64,000 bases of DNA from Jiangella sp. DSM 45060. Its GTDB lineage: Bacteria; Actinomycetota; Actinomycetes; Jiangellales; Jiangellaceae. Each line of letters begins with the position of its first letter. Position 1 is the first letter of the stretch. The notes under the pieces are model-generated. The model made no database searches, was not told the DNA's origin, and was given only the letters and a program-made list of their open reading frames with translations. This document shows positions 26,442 to 35,720 of this stretch, piece by piece. The DNA is taken from positions 3,915,501-3,979,500 of the forward strand of contig NZ_LT629771.1 of the NCBI RefSeq assembly GCF_900105175.1. Reading direction: 5' to 3'. Both the position numbers and the translations under genes were made by a program.

Positions 26442-27362
26442 CTAGACCGCACCTCCGCTCGTGACGCGCGTCCCCAGGTGCTGGCTGCCGCCGCTCACCG
26501 CCAGTTGCAGGCCGCGACCGATGCGGTCGAGGCAGAACACGGTGAGGACCAGGCAGAGTCCGGGGAACAGCCCGTAGCTCGGGCTCTGGTACAGGTACGA
26601 GCGCGCGTCCTGGAGCATGCCGCCCCACGACGGCGCCGGCGGCGGAGTGCCCAGGCCGAGGAAGGCCAGACCCGCCTCGACCACGACCGCCATCGACGCG
26701 GTGACGACCACCTGGATGACGATGGGGCCGAGCACGTTTGGCAGCACCGTGCGCAGCATGGTGTCGGGCGTGCTGGCGCCCATGCCGCGGGCCGCCAGCA
26801 CGAAGTCGCGGTCGCGGATGCTCAGCGTCGCCACCCGCGTCAGCCGGGCGAACTCCGGCACCGCGCCGATGCCGATGGCGAGGATCAGGTTGAACCGGCC
26901 GGGCCCCAGCACCACGATCATGACCAGGGCGAGCAGGATCCCCGGCACCGCGAGCAACAGGTCGACCAGCCGCATCGCGACCGCGTCGACCCACCGTCCC
27001 AGGTAGCCGGCGAGCAGCCCCAGCGGCACCCCGATGCCCGCGCCGACCGCGGCGGCCCCGGCCGCGGCGATGAGCGAGGCGCGGGCGCCGTAGATCAGGC
27101 GGGACAGGATGTCGCGGCCGAGCTGGTCGGTGCCGAGCAGGTGCGCGCCGGACGGGCCCAGCAGCGGCTCGCCGTCCTGTGCGGCCGGGCCGTATGGAGC
27201 GACCAGCGGCGCCAGCAGCGCGACCGCGACCAGCAGCAGCAGGCCCACCGCGCCGACGACGGCGGACCGGGACCGGGCGAACCGGCGCAGTGCCGCCAGT
27301 CGCCGGCGTCGCGCCGGCGCGGAGGCCGGCGTGGTCGTGGGCGGGTTCGGCGCCGCGCTCAT
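26442..27362 (-). CDS. ABC transporter permease (DppC/OppC type)
   Basis: A 306-residue permease. A proline-rich cytoplasmic N-terminus is followed by an OppC-type first helix, then the LLGTDQLGRDILSRLIYGAR segment that defines the DppC/OppC group, then five more helices with the EAA loop AARGMGASTPDTMLRTVLPN. The ATG overlaps the stop of the ATPase gene by four bases. It is the second membrane subunit of the importer. Confidence 0.93.
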   Translation of the reverse strand: MSAAPNPPTTTPASAPARRRRLAALRRFARSRSAVVGAVGLLLLVAVALLAPLVAPYGPAAQDGEPLLGPSGAHLLGTDQLGRDILSRLIYGARASLIAAAGAAAVGAGIGVPLGLLAGYLGRWVDAVAMRLVDLLLAVPGILLALVMIVVLGPGRFNLILAIGIGAVPEFARLTRVATLSIRDRDFVLAARGMGASTPDTMLRTVLPNVLGPIVIQVVVTASMAVVVEAGLAFLGLGTPPPAPSWGGMLQDARSYLYQSPSYGLFPGLCLVLTVFCLDRIGRGLQLAVSGGSQHLGTRVTSGGAV

Positions 27363-29473
27363 CGGGCCGCCTCCGGCGTCAGCTCGGCCGTCTCATCAGC
27401 GAAGTGGCAGGCGGTGTGCCCGCCAGCGACGAGACGCAGCGGCGGTTCCTTCTCCGCGCAGATATCGGCCGCGATCGGGCAGCGGGTCCGGAACCGGCAG
27501 CCCGACGGCGGATCGACCGGGCTCGGGACGTCGCCGCCCAGCGGCACCCGCCGCCGATCGGCCCGGCCGATGGGATCGGGTACCGGCACCGACGCCAGCA
27601 GGGCGCGCGTGTACGGGTGGCGCGGGTCGTCGTACACCCGCCGCACCGACCCGGACTCGACGATGCGGCCCAGGTACATGACGGCGACCTCGTCGGCGAC
27701 CTGACGGATCACGGCGAGGTCGTGGCTGACGAACAGGTACGCCATCGACGACTCGCGCTGCAGGTCGGCGAGCAGGTTCAGCACCTGCGCCTGCACGGAC
27801 ACGTCCAGCGCCGACACCGGCTCGTCGAGGATCAGCAGCCCCGGCCGCGACGCCAGCGCCCGCGCGATGGCGACCCGCTGGCGCTGGCCGCCGGAGAACT
27901 CCGACGGCAGCCGGTCGGCGTGCTCCGTCCGCAGCCCCACCCGGGCGAACAGGTCGGCGACCTGGCCGCGCCGCCGGGCGTAGGGCACCCCTTGCAGCCG
28001 CAGCGGCTCGGCGACGTTGTCGCCGACGCTCAGCCGGGGGTTGAGCGAGGCGTACGGGTCCTGGAACACCATCTGCGCGCTGCGCCGGATCCGCCGCAAC
28101 TCCGACCGGCCCGCGGCGCCGACGTCGCGGCCGTCGACCAGGATCTGGCCGCCGGTCGGCTCGACGAGGCGCAGGACCAGCCGCGCGAGTGTGGTCTTGC
28201 CACAGCCGGACTCACCGACGAGGCCGAGCGTGCGCCCGGCCGGCACCCGCAGCGACACCCCGTCGACCGCGTGCACCCACGCGGACGGGCGGGCGAGCAC
28301 GCCCGAGCGCACCGGGAAGCGCGCCACGGCCTCGTGGACGTCGAGCACGGGCTCCCCCAGGTGCGGGGCGCCGCCGGCCTCGGGAGCGTCGGCGTCCCCG
28401 GTGCCGTCCTCCCGGGTGATCAGCGCCGCCGCCTCGGCGGGAAAGTGGCAGGCGCTGACGCCCACGCCGTCGGGGCCGGGCAGTGCCTCGGGCCGCTGCT
28501 CGGTGCAGACGGCGCGGCCGCGGGAGATCGGGCACCGGGGCGCGAAGGCGCAGCCCGGCGGGAGCTCGCTCGGGTCCGGCGGCTGGCCGGGGATCGGGAG
28601 CAGCCGGCCGGCCGCGGCGTCGAGCCGCGGCAGCGCGCCGAGCAGGGCGGCCGTGTACGGGTGCCGCGGCCGGGTGAAGATCTCGGTGACGTCGCCGGAC
28701 TCCACGATGCGCCCGCCGTAGGTGACGCTGACGCGGTCGGCGGTCTCGGCGACCACCCCGAGGTCGTGGGTGATCAGCACCACCCCGGCGCCGGTCTCCT
28801 GCCGGGCCACCCGCAGCAGGTCCAGGATCTGCGCCTGCACGCTGACGTCCAGCGCCGTCGTGGGCTCGTCGGCGATCAGCACCTTCGGGCGGTTGGCGAT
28901 GGCCATCGCGATCATCACCCGCTGGCACATGCCGCCGGAGAACTGGTGCGGGTACTGGTCGTAGCGGGTGTCGGCGTGCGGCACGCCGACCATGTCGAGC
29001 AGTTCGACCACCCGGGCCCGCGCCGCCGCGGCGGTCAGCGCGCGGTCGTGCACCCGCAGCGCCTCGGCGATCTGGTGACCGACCTTCTGGACCGGGTTCA
29101 GCGCCGAGATCGCGTCCTGGAAGATCATCGCGACGTCGCGTCCGAGGCGCCGCCGCAGCTCCGGCTCGGGCAGCGTCAGCAGGTCGACGTCGCCGAGCAG
29201 GGCCGCACCGGACACCCGGAGCAGGTTCGGCGTGCGGAGCAGGCCCAGCGCGGCGAGCACCGACACGCTCTTGCCCGACCCGGTCTCGCCGACGACGCTG
29301 AGCGTCTCGCCGCCGAAGACGTCGTAGCTCATGCCGTCGACCGCGCGCACCACACCAGCCGGCGTCGCGAACTCCACGACCAGGTCGCGCAGGCTCAGCA
29401 CCGGCCGGCTGGAGTCGTGACCAGCCAGGACGGCCTCGTCCCGGGTCGCACCGCCGAGAGCTCCACCAGACAC
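27359..29473 (-). CDS. Fused dual-ATPase ABC transporter protein (DppD-DppF fusion)
   Basis: A 704-residue protein with two complete ABC ATPase domains in tandem. Domain 1 (about residues 20-270) has Walker A GETGSGKS, signature FSGGMCQRV and Walker B VLIADEP. Domain 2 (about 350-610) has [17 protein letters not shown] and LLILDEP. Each is followed by an Oligo_HPY tail with CxxRCP cysteines (FAPRCPI, FRTRCPI). It supplies both nucleotide-binding sites that are separate subunits in DppD/DppF. GTG 29473 follows GAGGAGG by eight bases, so an upstream in-frame extension is rejected. It is the first gene of the 20-kb operon, behind the promoter at 29539-29567. Confidence 0.93.
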   Translation of the reverse strand: MSGGALGGATRDEAVLAGHDSSRPVLSLRDLVVEFATPAGVVRAVDGMSYDVFGGETLSVVGETGSGKSVSVLAALGLLRTPNLLRVSGAALLGDVDLLTLPEPELRRRLGRDVAMIFQDAISALNPVQKVGHQIAEALRVHDRALTAAAARARVVELLDMVGVPHADTRYDQYPHQFSGGMCQRVMIAMAIANRPKVLIADEPTTALDVSVQAQILDLLRVARQETGAGVVLITHDLGVVAETADRVSVTYGGRIVESGDVTEIFTRPRHPYTAALLGALPRLDAAAGRLLPIPGQPPDPSELPPGCAFAPRCPISRGRAVCTEQRPEALPGPDGVGVSACHFPAEAAALITREDGTGDADAPEAGGAPHLGEPVLDVHEAVARFPVRSGVLARPSAWVHAVDGVSLRVPAGRTLGLVGESGCGKTTLARLVLRLVEPTGGQILVDGRDVGAAGRSELRRIRRSAQMVFQDPYASLNPRLSVGDNVAEPLRLQGVPYARRRGQVADLFARVGLRTEHADRLPSEFSGGQRQRVAIARALASRPGLLILDEPVSALDVSVQAQVLNLLADLQRESSMAYLFVSHDLAVIRQVADEVAVMYLGRIVESGSVRRVYDDPRHPYTRALLASVPVPDPIGRADRRRVPLGGDVPSPVDPPSGCRFRTRCPIAADICAEKEPPLRLVAGGHTACHFADETAELTPEAAR

Positions 29474-29514
29474 CCGCCGACCTCCTCGTCGCTCACCGTG
29501 GACCGCAGGTTTCT

Positions 29515-29529
29515 GCAAGATGTCCTACA
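29515..29529. promoter_or_regulatory. Candidate GntR operator, copy 1
   Basis: GCAAGATGTCCTACA, nearly identical to copy 2 at 29573 (one base differs). It lies just downstream of the predicted start of the minus-strand operon transcript (about 29532), where a bound repressor would block elongation. Confidence 0.6.
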
Positions 29530-29538
29530 GTTTTCGCT

Positions 29539-29567
29539 ACCGTAGAGTCGAGGCTTGATGGTGTCAA
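29539..29567 (-). promoter_or_regulatory. Promoter of the sialidase/transporter operon
   Basis: Minus-strand -35 TTGACA (29567-29562), a 17-base spacer and -10 TACGGT (29544-29539). This is the best sigma-70-like promoter in the window. The predicted transcript begins near 29532 and would run through eleven closely spaced genes to the hairpins at about 9570. Confidence 0.65.
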
Positions 29568-29584
29568 TACTCGCAAGATATCCT
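29555..29584 (+). promoter_or_regulatory. Promoter of the gntR gene
   Basis: -35 TTGATG (29555-29560), an 18-base spacer and -10 TATCCT (29579-29584). The -10 lies inside operator copy 2, which suggests autorepression. Confidence 0.5.
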
Positions 29585-29587
29585 ACA
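29573..29587. promoter_or_regulatory. Candidate GntR operator, copy 2
   Basis: GCAAGATATCCTACA around a GATATC centre; AAGATATCCT is a near-palindrome. It overlaps the predicted -10 of the gntR gene. Two copies 58 bases apart, one per divergent promoter, fit a FadR-type dimeric repressor. Confidence 0.6.
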
Positions 29588-29618
29588 AGTCAGTTTCGAC
29601 AGGGAGGGCAGCCAGAGC

Positions 29619-30353
29619 GTGGCGACTCAGCAGGACGACGTTGAGCCGGACTTCCGGCGACTGGACGACAGGGCTCCCCTGCACCAGATCGTGCAGCACG
29701 AGATCAGGAACCACATCCTCAAGGAGGGGCTGCGCCCCGGCGACCCCCTCAAGTCCGAGTCCGAGCTGGCCCGGCTGTTCGGGGTCAGCCGCAACTCGGT
29801 GCGCGAAGCGGTCAAGGCGCTGGAGTCCACCGGCGTCCTCGAGACGCGCCGCGGCAGCGGCGTCTACATCCGCGACTTCTCCTTCGCCCCGCTGCTCGAC
29901 CACCTCCCCTACGGCCTCATGCAGGGCCACCGGGCACTGCGCGAGCTCGCCGCGTTGCGCAAGACGCTCGAGTCCGCCCTCATCACCGACGCCATGCAGG
30001 CCATGACGCCCGAGAGCGTCGCGGCCCTGCGCGAGGTCCTCGACACCATGCGCGGGCTGGCCGAACGCGGCGAGCAGTTCGCCGAGCACGACCGCCGGTT
30101 CCACCAGCTGCTGTTCCGCGATCTCGACAACACCATGCTGCTGCGGCTGTTCGACCTGTTCTGGCTGGCGTTCCACGCGGCGGCCCCGCCCACGCGCGGC
30201 CGCACGCCGATGGACGCCTACCGGGGCCACGCCGCCATCCTCGACGCCATCCTCACCGGCGATCCGGACCAGGCGCGCGAGGCGATACAGGACCACTACG
30301 TCGGCATCGAGTCCAAGCTCACCGAGGATCCCCCGCCCGACCCCGCCCCGTAG
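29619..30353 (+). CDS. FadR-subfamily GntR transcriptional regulator
   Basis: A 244-residue regulator. The winged helix-turn-helix (about residues 20-85: SESELARLFGVSRNSVREAV, then RRGSGVYI) is followed by an all-helical FCD ligand domain (about 100-225) with candidate metal-binding residues in the HDRRFHQ segment. GTG 29619 follows AGGGAGGG. It is a clear paralogue of the regulator at 39676-40335: both share the FSFAP linker after the wing. NanR proteins that control sialic-acid genes in Corynebacterium and Escherichia belong to this subfamily, so it probably represses the divergent transport/sialidase operon until the sugar acid or a derivative binds. It is followed after 21 bases by the O-acetylesterase gene. 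Confidence 0.9.
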   Translation: MATQQDDVEPDFRRLDDRAPLHQIVQHEIRNHILKEGLRPGDPLKSESELARLFGVSRNSVREAVKALESTGVLETRRGSGVYIRDFSFAPLLDHLPYGLMQGHRALRELAALRKTLESALITDAMQAMTPESVAALREVLDTMRGLAERGEQFAEHDRRFHQLLFRDLDNTMLLRLFDLFWLAFHAAAPPTRGRTPMDAYRGHAAILDAILTGDPDQAREAIQDHYVGIESKLTEDPPPDPAP

Positions 30354-30374
30354 CCCCCGCCCAGGAGGTCACCC

Positions 30375-32540
30375 ATGCCGGCCGTTCGGACCCCCGCCCC
30401 CTCCCGTTCCCGAACCCGCCGGCTGGCCGGCGGCTGCGCTGTCCTGGCCGTGGCCGCCGCGACCATGTCCACACCCGGCGGCGCCGCGGCGGAGCCCGCC
30501 GCCGCGGAGCCTGCCGCCGACGACCGGACGACGTCCTGCGACGCCGAGGCCGCGGGCTACCGGCTGGTGCGGGTGCTCGACCTGCCCACCGCCGCTAACT
30601 GGCGCGACACCACCCCGCCGTACGCGTTCGACGACACCGCCGGCCTCACGGGCGGGTTCGACCGCGTCGGCTACTGCCTGGAGCTGACTACCGACGCGGG
30701 CACGACCTGGGTGTGGACGTCGTCGGAGGCGCTCGGCGACGACCCCGCCGGCCTCGGCCTGCCGACGTACATGGAGCAGGCGCGGCACCAGTACGTCGAC
30801 GACCTCACGGTCGCGTCCAACGTGCCCGGCGTGCGGCGGCTCGACGGCGGCTCCGGCTGGGTCGAGCTGTGGCCCAACCAGTACGACGGCACCGGGTCCG
30901 GGCAGGTGCCGGGCGCGTCGCGGACCGCCCGCGACTCCGACGACGCCGTCCTCTGGGCGAACGGGTACGGCTCGTTCCAGGTGCACGCGTTCGCCGATGC
31001 CCGCGACGCCCGCGGCCCGCGCGCCGCCGACGCGCCCGCCGCGACGCCGGTGCTGGCCGTCAACGCGTTCACCGCCGGGCCGCAGACCATGGACGTCGGC
31101 ATCGGCGCCGCGCCCAGCGGCGAGCCCGACTGGACGTTCGCGCAGAACGCCGGCGACTACACCGGGCGCCGGCTCAGCGTCTTCGCGCGGCCGGCGCTGG
31201 TCCGGGTCGACGCCGCACCGCGGTCCCGGCAGCTGGTCCCCCGTCCCGGCCGCACCACCGGCCGTGTCACGGTTCCGGTCAGCGGCGTCGCGACGGACCC
31301 GTCCGTCGTCGCGGTCGAGCTGCGCACCACGCGCGACGGCGCGACCTCGGTCCGGCGGGCGCGGGTGTCGCCGGCGTCGCCGCGGTTCTCGTTCACCGTC
31401 TCGCTGCCGGTGGCGCTGACGTCGACCGACCTGGAACTGGTGGCGATCACCGGCGACGGCGCCCGCTCCCGGGTGAGCCGCGCGGTGGACGTCGTCGCCG
31501 GCGACGTCGTTGTCGTGCAGGGCCAGTCGAACGCGCAGGCCGGTCGGCAGCCGCGATCGACCACGTCCGACGCCGACCGGTCCCGCTGGGTCCGCACCTT
31601 CGGCACGTCGAACAACAACAATCCGCGGCTGGCCGGCGCCATCGGCGGGTGGACGTACGCCATGGGCGACGACATCCAGCGGGTCGCGGCGATCGGCCAG
31701 TGGGCGGTCCGGATGGGCCAGGTGATGTCGGCCGAGCTCGGCGTCCCGATCGCCGTCGTCAACGGCGCCCGCGGCGGACAGCCGATCGGCTACTTCGCCC
31801 GCAACGACACCGACCCCGGCGACGGCTCCACCAGCTACGGGATGCTGCTGCGCCGGCTCACCCGGGCCGGGCTGGCCGGGCCCGACGCCATCGACGTCAT
31901 GCTCTGGTACCAGGGCGAGGCCGACCGCGACGACGCCGCCACCCACGTCGCCGGCTTCACCGACCTGGTCGCGGACTGGCGCGAGGACTACGGCGCCGGG
32001 CTGCCCGTCTACGTCCACCAGGTGCGCACCTCACCGTGCGGGCAGTCCGGCCCGGTGGCGCTGCGCGACGCCCAGCGGCGGCTGCCCGACACCGTCGACG
32101 GCCTGCGGGTGGTGTCGACCACCGGCCTCAACGGCCACGACGGCTGCCACTTCGACTACGTCGACGGCTACCGCACCCTCGGCGAGCACGTCGCCACCAT
32201 GCTGCTCGACGACCTGTACCGCCCGGGCACGCCGTCCATCGCGCCGCCCGGCCCCGCCGCGGTCCACCGGGTCGACGACGCGCCGAACCAGCTCACGGTG
32301 ACGCTGCGCTCCCCCGCCACCCCGCTGACCGTCGAGGACGGCGCGGCGGCGGACTTCCGGGTGTCCGGCGCCGTCGTCGAGTCGGTGCGCTGGCAGCGCG
32401 GGCTCGGCCTGGTCCTGACCCTCGACCGGCCGGCGCCCGCCGGCGCCTCCGTGGCCTACCTCTCCCACAACGGCGCCGGCCCCCGCGTCGTCGACGCCCG
32501 CGGCATGGGCCTGCTCGCGTTCCAGCTCACCCTCGAATAG
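30375..32540 (+). CDS. Secreted sialate O-acetylesterase-like SGNH hydrolase
   Basis: A 721-residue exported protein with a signal peptide ending near AAAEP. The central domain has the sialate O-acetylesterase form of the SGNH fold: nucleophile Ser in VVVQGQSNAQAG (about residue 383), the WYQGEAD block with Gln/Glu, and the late DGCHFDY with the Asp-x-x-His pair. An N-terminal domain (about 50-280) and a C-terminal beta domain flank it. Such enzymes strip O-acetyl groups from sialic acid or plant glycans so that the exo-glycosidases can act. AGGAGGT lies six bases before ATG 30375, and the gene follows gntR closely, so it should answer to the same operator. The exact ester removed is unknown. 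Confidence 0.82.
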   Translation: MPAVRTPAPSRSRTRRLAGGCAVLAVAAATMSTPGGAAAEPAAAEPAADDRTTSCDAEAAGYRLVRVLDLPTAANWRDTTPPYAFDDTAGLTGGFDRVGYCLELTTDAGTTWVWTSSEALGDDPAGLGLPTYMEQARHQYVDDLTVASNVPGVRRLDGGSGWVELWPNQYDGTGSGQVPGASRTARDSDDAVLWANGYGSFQVHAFADARDARGPRAADAPAATPVLAVNAFTAGPQTMDVGIGAAPSGEPDWTFAQNAGDYTGRRLSVFARPALVRVDAAPRSRQLVPRPGRTTGRVTVPVSGVATDPSVVAVELRTTRDGATSVRRARVSPASPRFSFTVSLPVALTSTDLELVAITGDGARSRVSRAVDVVAGDVVVVQGQSNAQAGRQPRSTTSDADRSRWVRTFGTSNNNNPRLAGAIGGWTYAMGDDIQRVAAIGQWAVRMGQVMSAELGVPIAVVNGARGGQPIGYFARNDTDPGDGSTSYGMLLRRLTRAGLAGPDAIDVMLWYQGEADRDDAATHVAGFTDLVADWREDYGAGLPVYVHQVRTSPCGQSGPVALRDAQRRLPDTVDGLRVVSTTGLNGHDGCHFDYVDGYRTLGEHVATMLLDDLYRPGTPSIAPPGPAAVHRVDDAPNQLTVTLRSPATPLTVEDGAAADFRVSGAVVESVRWQRGLGLVLTLDRPAPAGASVAYLSHNGAGPRVVDARGMGLLAFQLTLE

Positions 32541-32554
32541 GGCGCACAGGCGCC

Positions 32555-32590
<36 letters not shown>

Positions 32591-32593
32591 AGC

Positions 32594-34066
32594 TCAGGTC
32601 AGCCAGCCGCTATCGGCGATGACGGGGTCGGGGGCGACCTGGGTCTCCTCGAACGGAAGCTGCGGCCACGAGTCGGCGTCGGGATGCCGCTCGAGCTCGT
32701 CCAGTCCGAGTTCGGCGCCGGCGGCGACGAGCGCCGTCTGGAGCTCGGGCACCGGCACCGAGCGGACGTCGCGGCGTGACAGCGCGGCCAGCGCGGCGGC
32801 CGTGCCCGCGGCCTGTCCCTCGGCGATGCAGATCGGAATGACTCGCGTGGAGGCGATGGCCTCGTGCGTGGCGGAGATGCACTTGCCGGCCATCAGGAGT
32901 CCGTCGACGTCTCGGGCGATGAGCGAGCGGAGCGGGATGCCGTAGGCACGCACGTTTGTGGAGCTGACCCAGCTGCCGCTGGGCCGGTGGATGTCGATGT
33001 GGTAGCCGCCCATCGCGACGTCGTCGTCATGGCGCGCGCCGGTGACGAGGTCGTCGGCCGTCAGCAGGTAGTCGCCCATGATCCGGCGCGACTCGCGGAT
33101 ACCCAGCATCGGCGCGATCTCGACGAGGTGGGCCCGCTCGCAGCCGGGTACGTAGGTGCGGAAGAACCGGATGAGTTCGGGGACCTGCTCGTAGACCCGC
33201 GCGTAGGCCTCGCTGAGCGAGTCGACGTCGGTGGGGTCGAGGCCGAGGACCCGGGTCATCACGACGCTCAGCTCGTGCGGGGTCTCTCGGGTGTGGAGCT
33301 TGACGCCGACGATTCGGGTCTGTGGCACGTTCAGGTCGCCGGCGCGGCGCGCCTGTTCGACGACGCCGGCGAAGCCACCGAGGACGTAGGTGTCGACCGT
33401 CTCGAGCTTCTCGGCCATCTGGGCGAACAGGTGCGGGTAGGGAGCGAGCCACTCGCGGTAGTTGAAGGCGGGGTCCTGGCAGGCCTTGCGGAAGGCGTCG
33501 TCGTCGATGCCGCCGAGGCGGAACACCAGGGTCGGCGACTGCACCAGGCCGTCACTCGTGCGGCCCTTCTCCCAGGCCACTCCCCCGCGCGCCGCGACGT
33601 CACCGTCGCCCGAACAATCGATCACCATATGGCCCGTGATCGTCTCGCGGCCGGACTTGGACTCGATGACGACACCCGTGATCCGATCGCCGGACCTGAC
33701 GGTGTCGACGAACACGGCATGCATGAGAACCGCGACCCCGGCCTCGCGCAGCAGCCGCAGGGCCAGGATCTTCCAGTAGTGCGAGTGGACGGCGGCGAGC
33801 GAGCCGCATTTCGGGTCGAGCGTGATCGGGGAGGCGTGGCCCGAGCGGGCGAGCGTCTCGACGAACTCGCCGGCCAGGCCGCGGACGACCCGCCGGTAGC
33901 TCTGGTCGTGGAATCCCAGCCAGGGCAGCGTCGCCGACACCCCGCCGACGAAGCCGGCTCGCTCGATCAGGAGCGTCCGTGCTCCTGTCCGGCCGGCCGC
34001 GAGTGCGGCGGCAATGCCGGCCGCTCCGCCTCCGACGACCACGACTTCCCATTCATCGCTGTGCAT
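32594..34066 (-). CDS. FAD-dependent oxidoreductase (PF12831-like), protein 1
   Basis: A 490-residue flavoprotein with an N-terminal Rossmann motif GGGAAGIAAALAA and the flavin-binding acidic end LIERAGFVGG. A central DCSGDGDVAARGG segment and a C-terminal DGLLMAGKCISATHEA are typical of the FAD_oxidored (PF12831) family. That family is common beside glycoside hydrolase genes but has few characterised members. There is no signal peptide, so it is cytoplasmic. ATG 34066 is chosen because the Rossmann strand follows directly. It is the last gene of the minus-strand operon, 16 bases after its paralogue. It may oxidise a sugar, sugar acid or an aldolase product; this is inferred from context only. 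Confidence 0.85.
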   Translation of the reverse strand: MHSDEWEVVVVGGGAAGIAAALAAGRTGARTLLIERAGFVGGVSATLPWLGFHDQSYRRVVRGLAGEFVETLARSGHASPITLDPKCGSLAAVHSHYWKILALRLLREAGVAVLMHAVFVDTVRSGDRITGVVIESKSGRETITGHMVIDCSGDGDVAARGGVAWEKGRTSDGLVQSPTLVFRLGGIDDDAFRKACQDPAFNYREWLAPYPHLFAQMAEKLETVDTYVLGGFAGVVEQARRAGDLNVPQTRIVGVKLHTRETPHELSVVMTRVLGLDPTDVDSLSEAYARVYEQVPELIRFFRTYVPGCERAHLVEIAPMLGIRESRRIMGDYLLTADDLVTGARHDDDVAMGGYHIDIHRPSGSWVSSTNVRAYGIPLRSLIARDVDGLLMAGKCISATHEAIASTRVIPICIAEGQAAGTAAALAALSRRDVRSVPVPELQTALVAAGAELGLDELERHPDADSWPQLPFEETQVAPDPVIADSGWLT

Positions 34067-34082
34067 CAGGTTCGTCCTCGAG

Positions 34083-35720
34083 TCAGTACGGGGCAACGCG
34101 GGGCCAGGAGAGCTCCACGCCGCGTGCGACGAGTGTTCGCTGGAAATCGGCACGGCGGGCCGCGGACTGCCGGACGCCGATCGGATCGGCGCCGCCGGTG
34201 ACGCAGAACGCGGCCAGCGTGCCCGCCGCCTCGCCGACGTTCCATTCGACCGGGTGGACGCGGTAACAGCCGTTCGTGATGTGCGTCGTCCCGATGTTCT
34301 TGGCGGCGGCGACGAGGTTGTCGACGTCCGGTGACAGCAGCGCGCCCAGCGGGATCTGGAACGGCCAGGCGGCGTCGTACTTGCGCTCCCCGCCGTGCGT
34401 CGACGGGTGCAGGTCGATCTTGTAGCTTCCGACGCCGACGCTGTCCTCGTACTCCCGCGCCCCGGCCGTCCCCCGCACCGACGCCGCGATGTCGTTCTGC
34501 GTGATGGTCTCGAGTGCGCGCAGACGCCGGCCCTCGCGGATGTAGGGCGCCATGGCCAGGCCGTCCTCGGTGCCCGTCACGTCGCCACGCAGGCGCAGTC
34601 CCGGGAAGCCGGTGCCGCCGTCGGCGCGCGGCGCCTCGGTCTGCAGCCAGTAGAGGAAGCTGAGGCTGAGCTGCCGGGCTCCTTCCAGGTGCGCGGCCGC
34701 TACCTCGGGCTCGACGTCGACGATGGAGCCGGCGATGTAGTCGTTCGCGGAGCAGTTGATCAGAGTGATGTCGCTGGGCGGCGCCGGGTCGAAGTTTCCG
34801 CGGGCCACGAGCCTGCGGAAGCGCCAGATGTCCTCGATCGGACTGTAGTCGCCGTTGTCGCCGAACCGCCCCTGGTGACTGGCCGAGACGATGACCGCCG
34901 GGTCGGTGGCCGGATCGGGGTTCGGCCTGAGCACGCGGCGCCCGCGTTCGGCCGGGTCGGCGGACGGCGCCGGCCAGCCGATCTGCGGCGCGGGGCGTAC
35001 TGGTGCATCCGGCACCGTCCACCGGTCGTACTGGGCGGGCCGGTCGATCACGTGGTTCTCGCCGGCGACGTGGTCCATGGCGAAGCAGACGGTGAACCCC
35101 TGCATCATCTGCGGGTCGCCCACGTCGGGAGCGTCGGGCTCGCCGGTCTCGGCGGCGGACTCGGTGCCGGTGACGTACGGGATCCCGGCCAGCGCGAGCA
35201 GCTCCCCCGTCTCGGTCGCGTCGAGAACGTAGCGGCCGGTGAGCCACTCCACCGTTCCGGAGGCAGACCGGAAGGCGACACCGGTGATCCGGCTCCCGTC
35301 GCGCTGGACCCGGCAGGGCGTGAGCTCGGTGCGCACGGCCAGCCGGTTCGAGCGCTGGTGCGGCGCGAGCATCGCCTGCAGCACGGCGAGCGCGACCCGG
35401 GGTTCGTGGCACAGCGCGCTGACCGCGCCGTTTCCCGGGTTCAGGTGCAGCGCCGACCTGGCGGACTCGGACAGCGGGTACCACCGGCGGTAGTGCCGGC
35501 GGACTTCGTCGCGGAACCGGCGGTAGCTCGCGGTCGCGCCGAACTGTTCGATCCACGGGTGCTCGTCCGGCGGCACCGCCTGCGACGTGAACTGGCCGCC
35601 GATCCAGCGGGTCGCCTCGGTGAGGATGACCGTCGCCCCGGCGTCGGCGGCGGCGAGCGCGGCGGCGACGCCACCCACCCCACCGCCCACGACCAGCACG
35701 TCGGCCTCCACCAGCGTCAT
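34083..35720 (-). CDS. FAD-dependent oxidoreductase (PF12831-like), protein 2
   Basis: A 545-residue relative of the preceding flavoprotein. It has GGGVGGVAAALAAADAG and TEATRWIGGQ at the N-terminus, a DATETGELLALAG segment in the middle, and DNLVAAAKNIGTTHI near the end. The WIGGQ-ATETGELL pattern is typical of the PF12831 group. Its ATG overlaps the stop of the aldolase gene (ATGA), a strong sign that oxidation and aldol cleavage belong to one pathway. It is cytoplasmic, since no leader is present. The electron acceptor and substrate are not evident; two different PF12831 proteins in one operon might act in sequence or as a heteromer. Confidence 0.87.
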   Translation of the reverse strand: MTLVEADVLVVGGGVGGVAAALAAADAGATVILTEATRWIGGQFTSQAVPPDEHPWIEQFGATASYRRFRDEVRRHYRRWYPLSESARSALHLNPGNGAVSALCHEPRVALAVLQAMLAPHQRSNRLAVRTELTPCRVQRDGSRITGVAFRSASGTVEWLTGRYVLDATETGELLALAGIPYVTGTESAAETGEPDAPDVGDPQMMQGFTVCFAMDHVAGENHVIDRPAQYDRWTVPDAPVRPAPQIGWPAPSADPAERGRRVLRPNPDPATDPAVIVSASHQGRFGDNGDYSPIEDIWRFRRLVARGNFDPAPPSDITLINCSANDYIAGSIVDVEPEVAAAHLEGARQLSLSFLYWLQTEAPRADGGTGFPGLRLRGDVTGTEDGLAMAPYIREGRRLRALETITQNDIAASVRGTAGAREYEDSVGVGSYKIDLHPSTHGGERKYDAAWPFQIPLGALLSPDVDNLVAAAKNIGTTHITNGCYRVHPVEWNVGEAAGTLAAFCVTGGADPIGVRQSAARRADFQRTLVARGVELSWPRVAPY

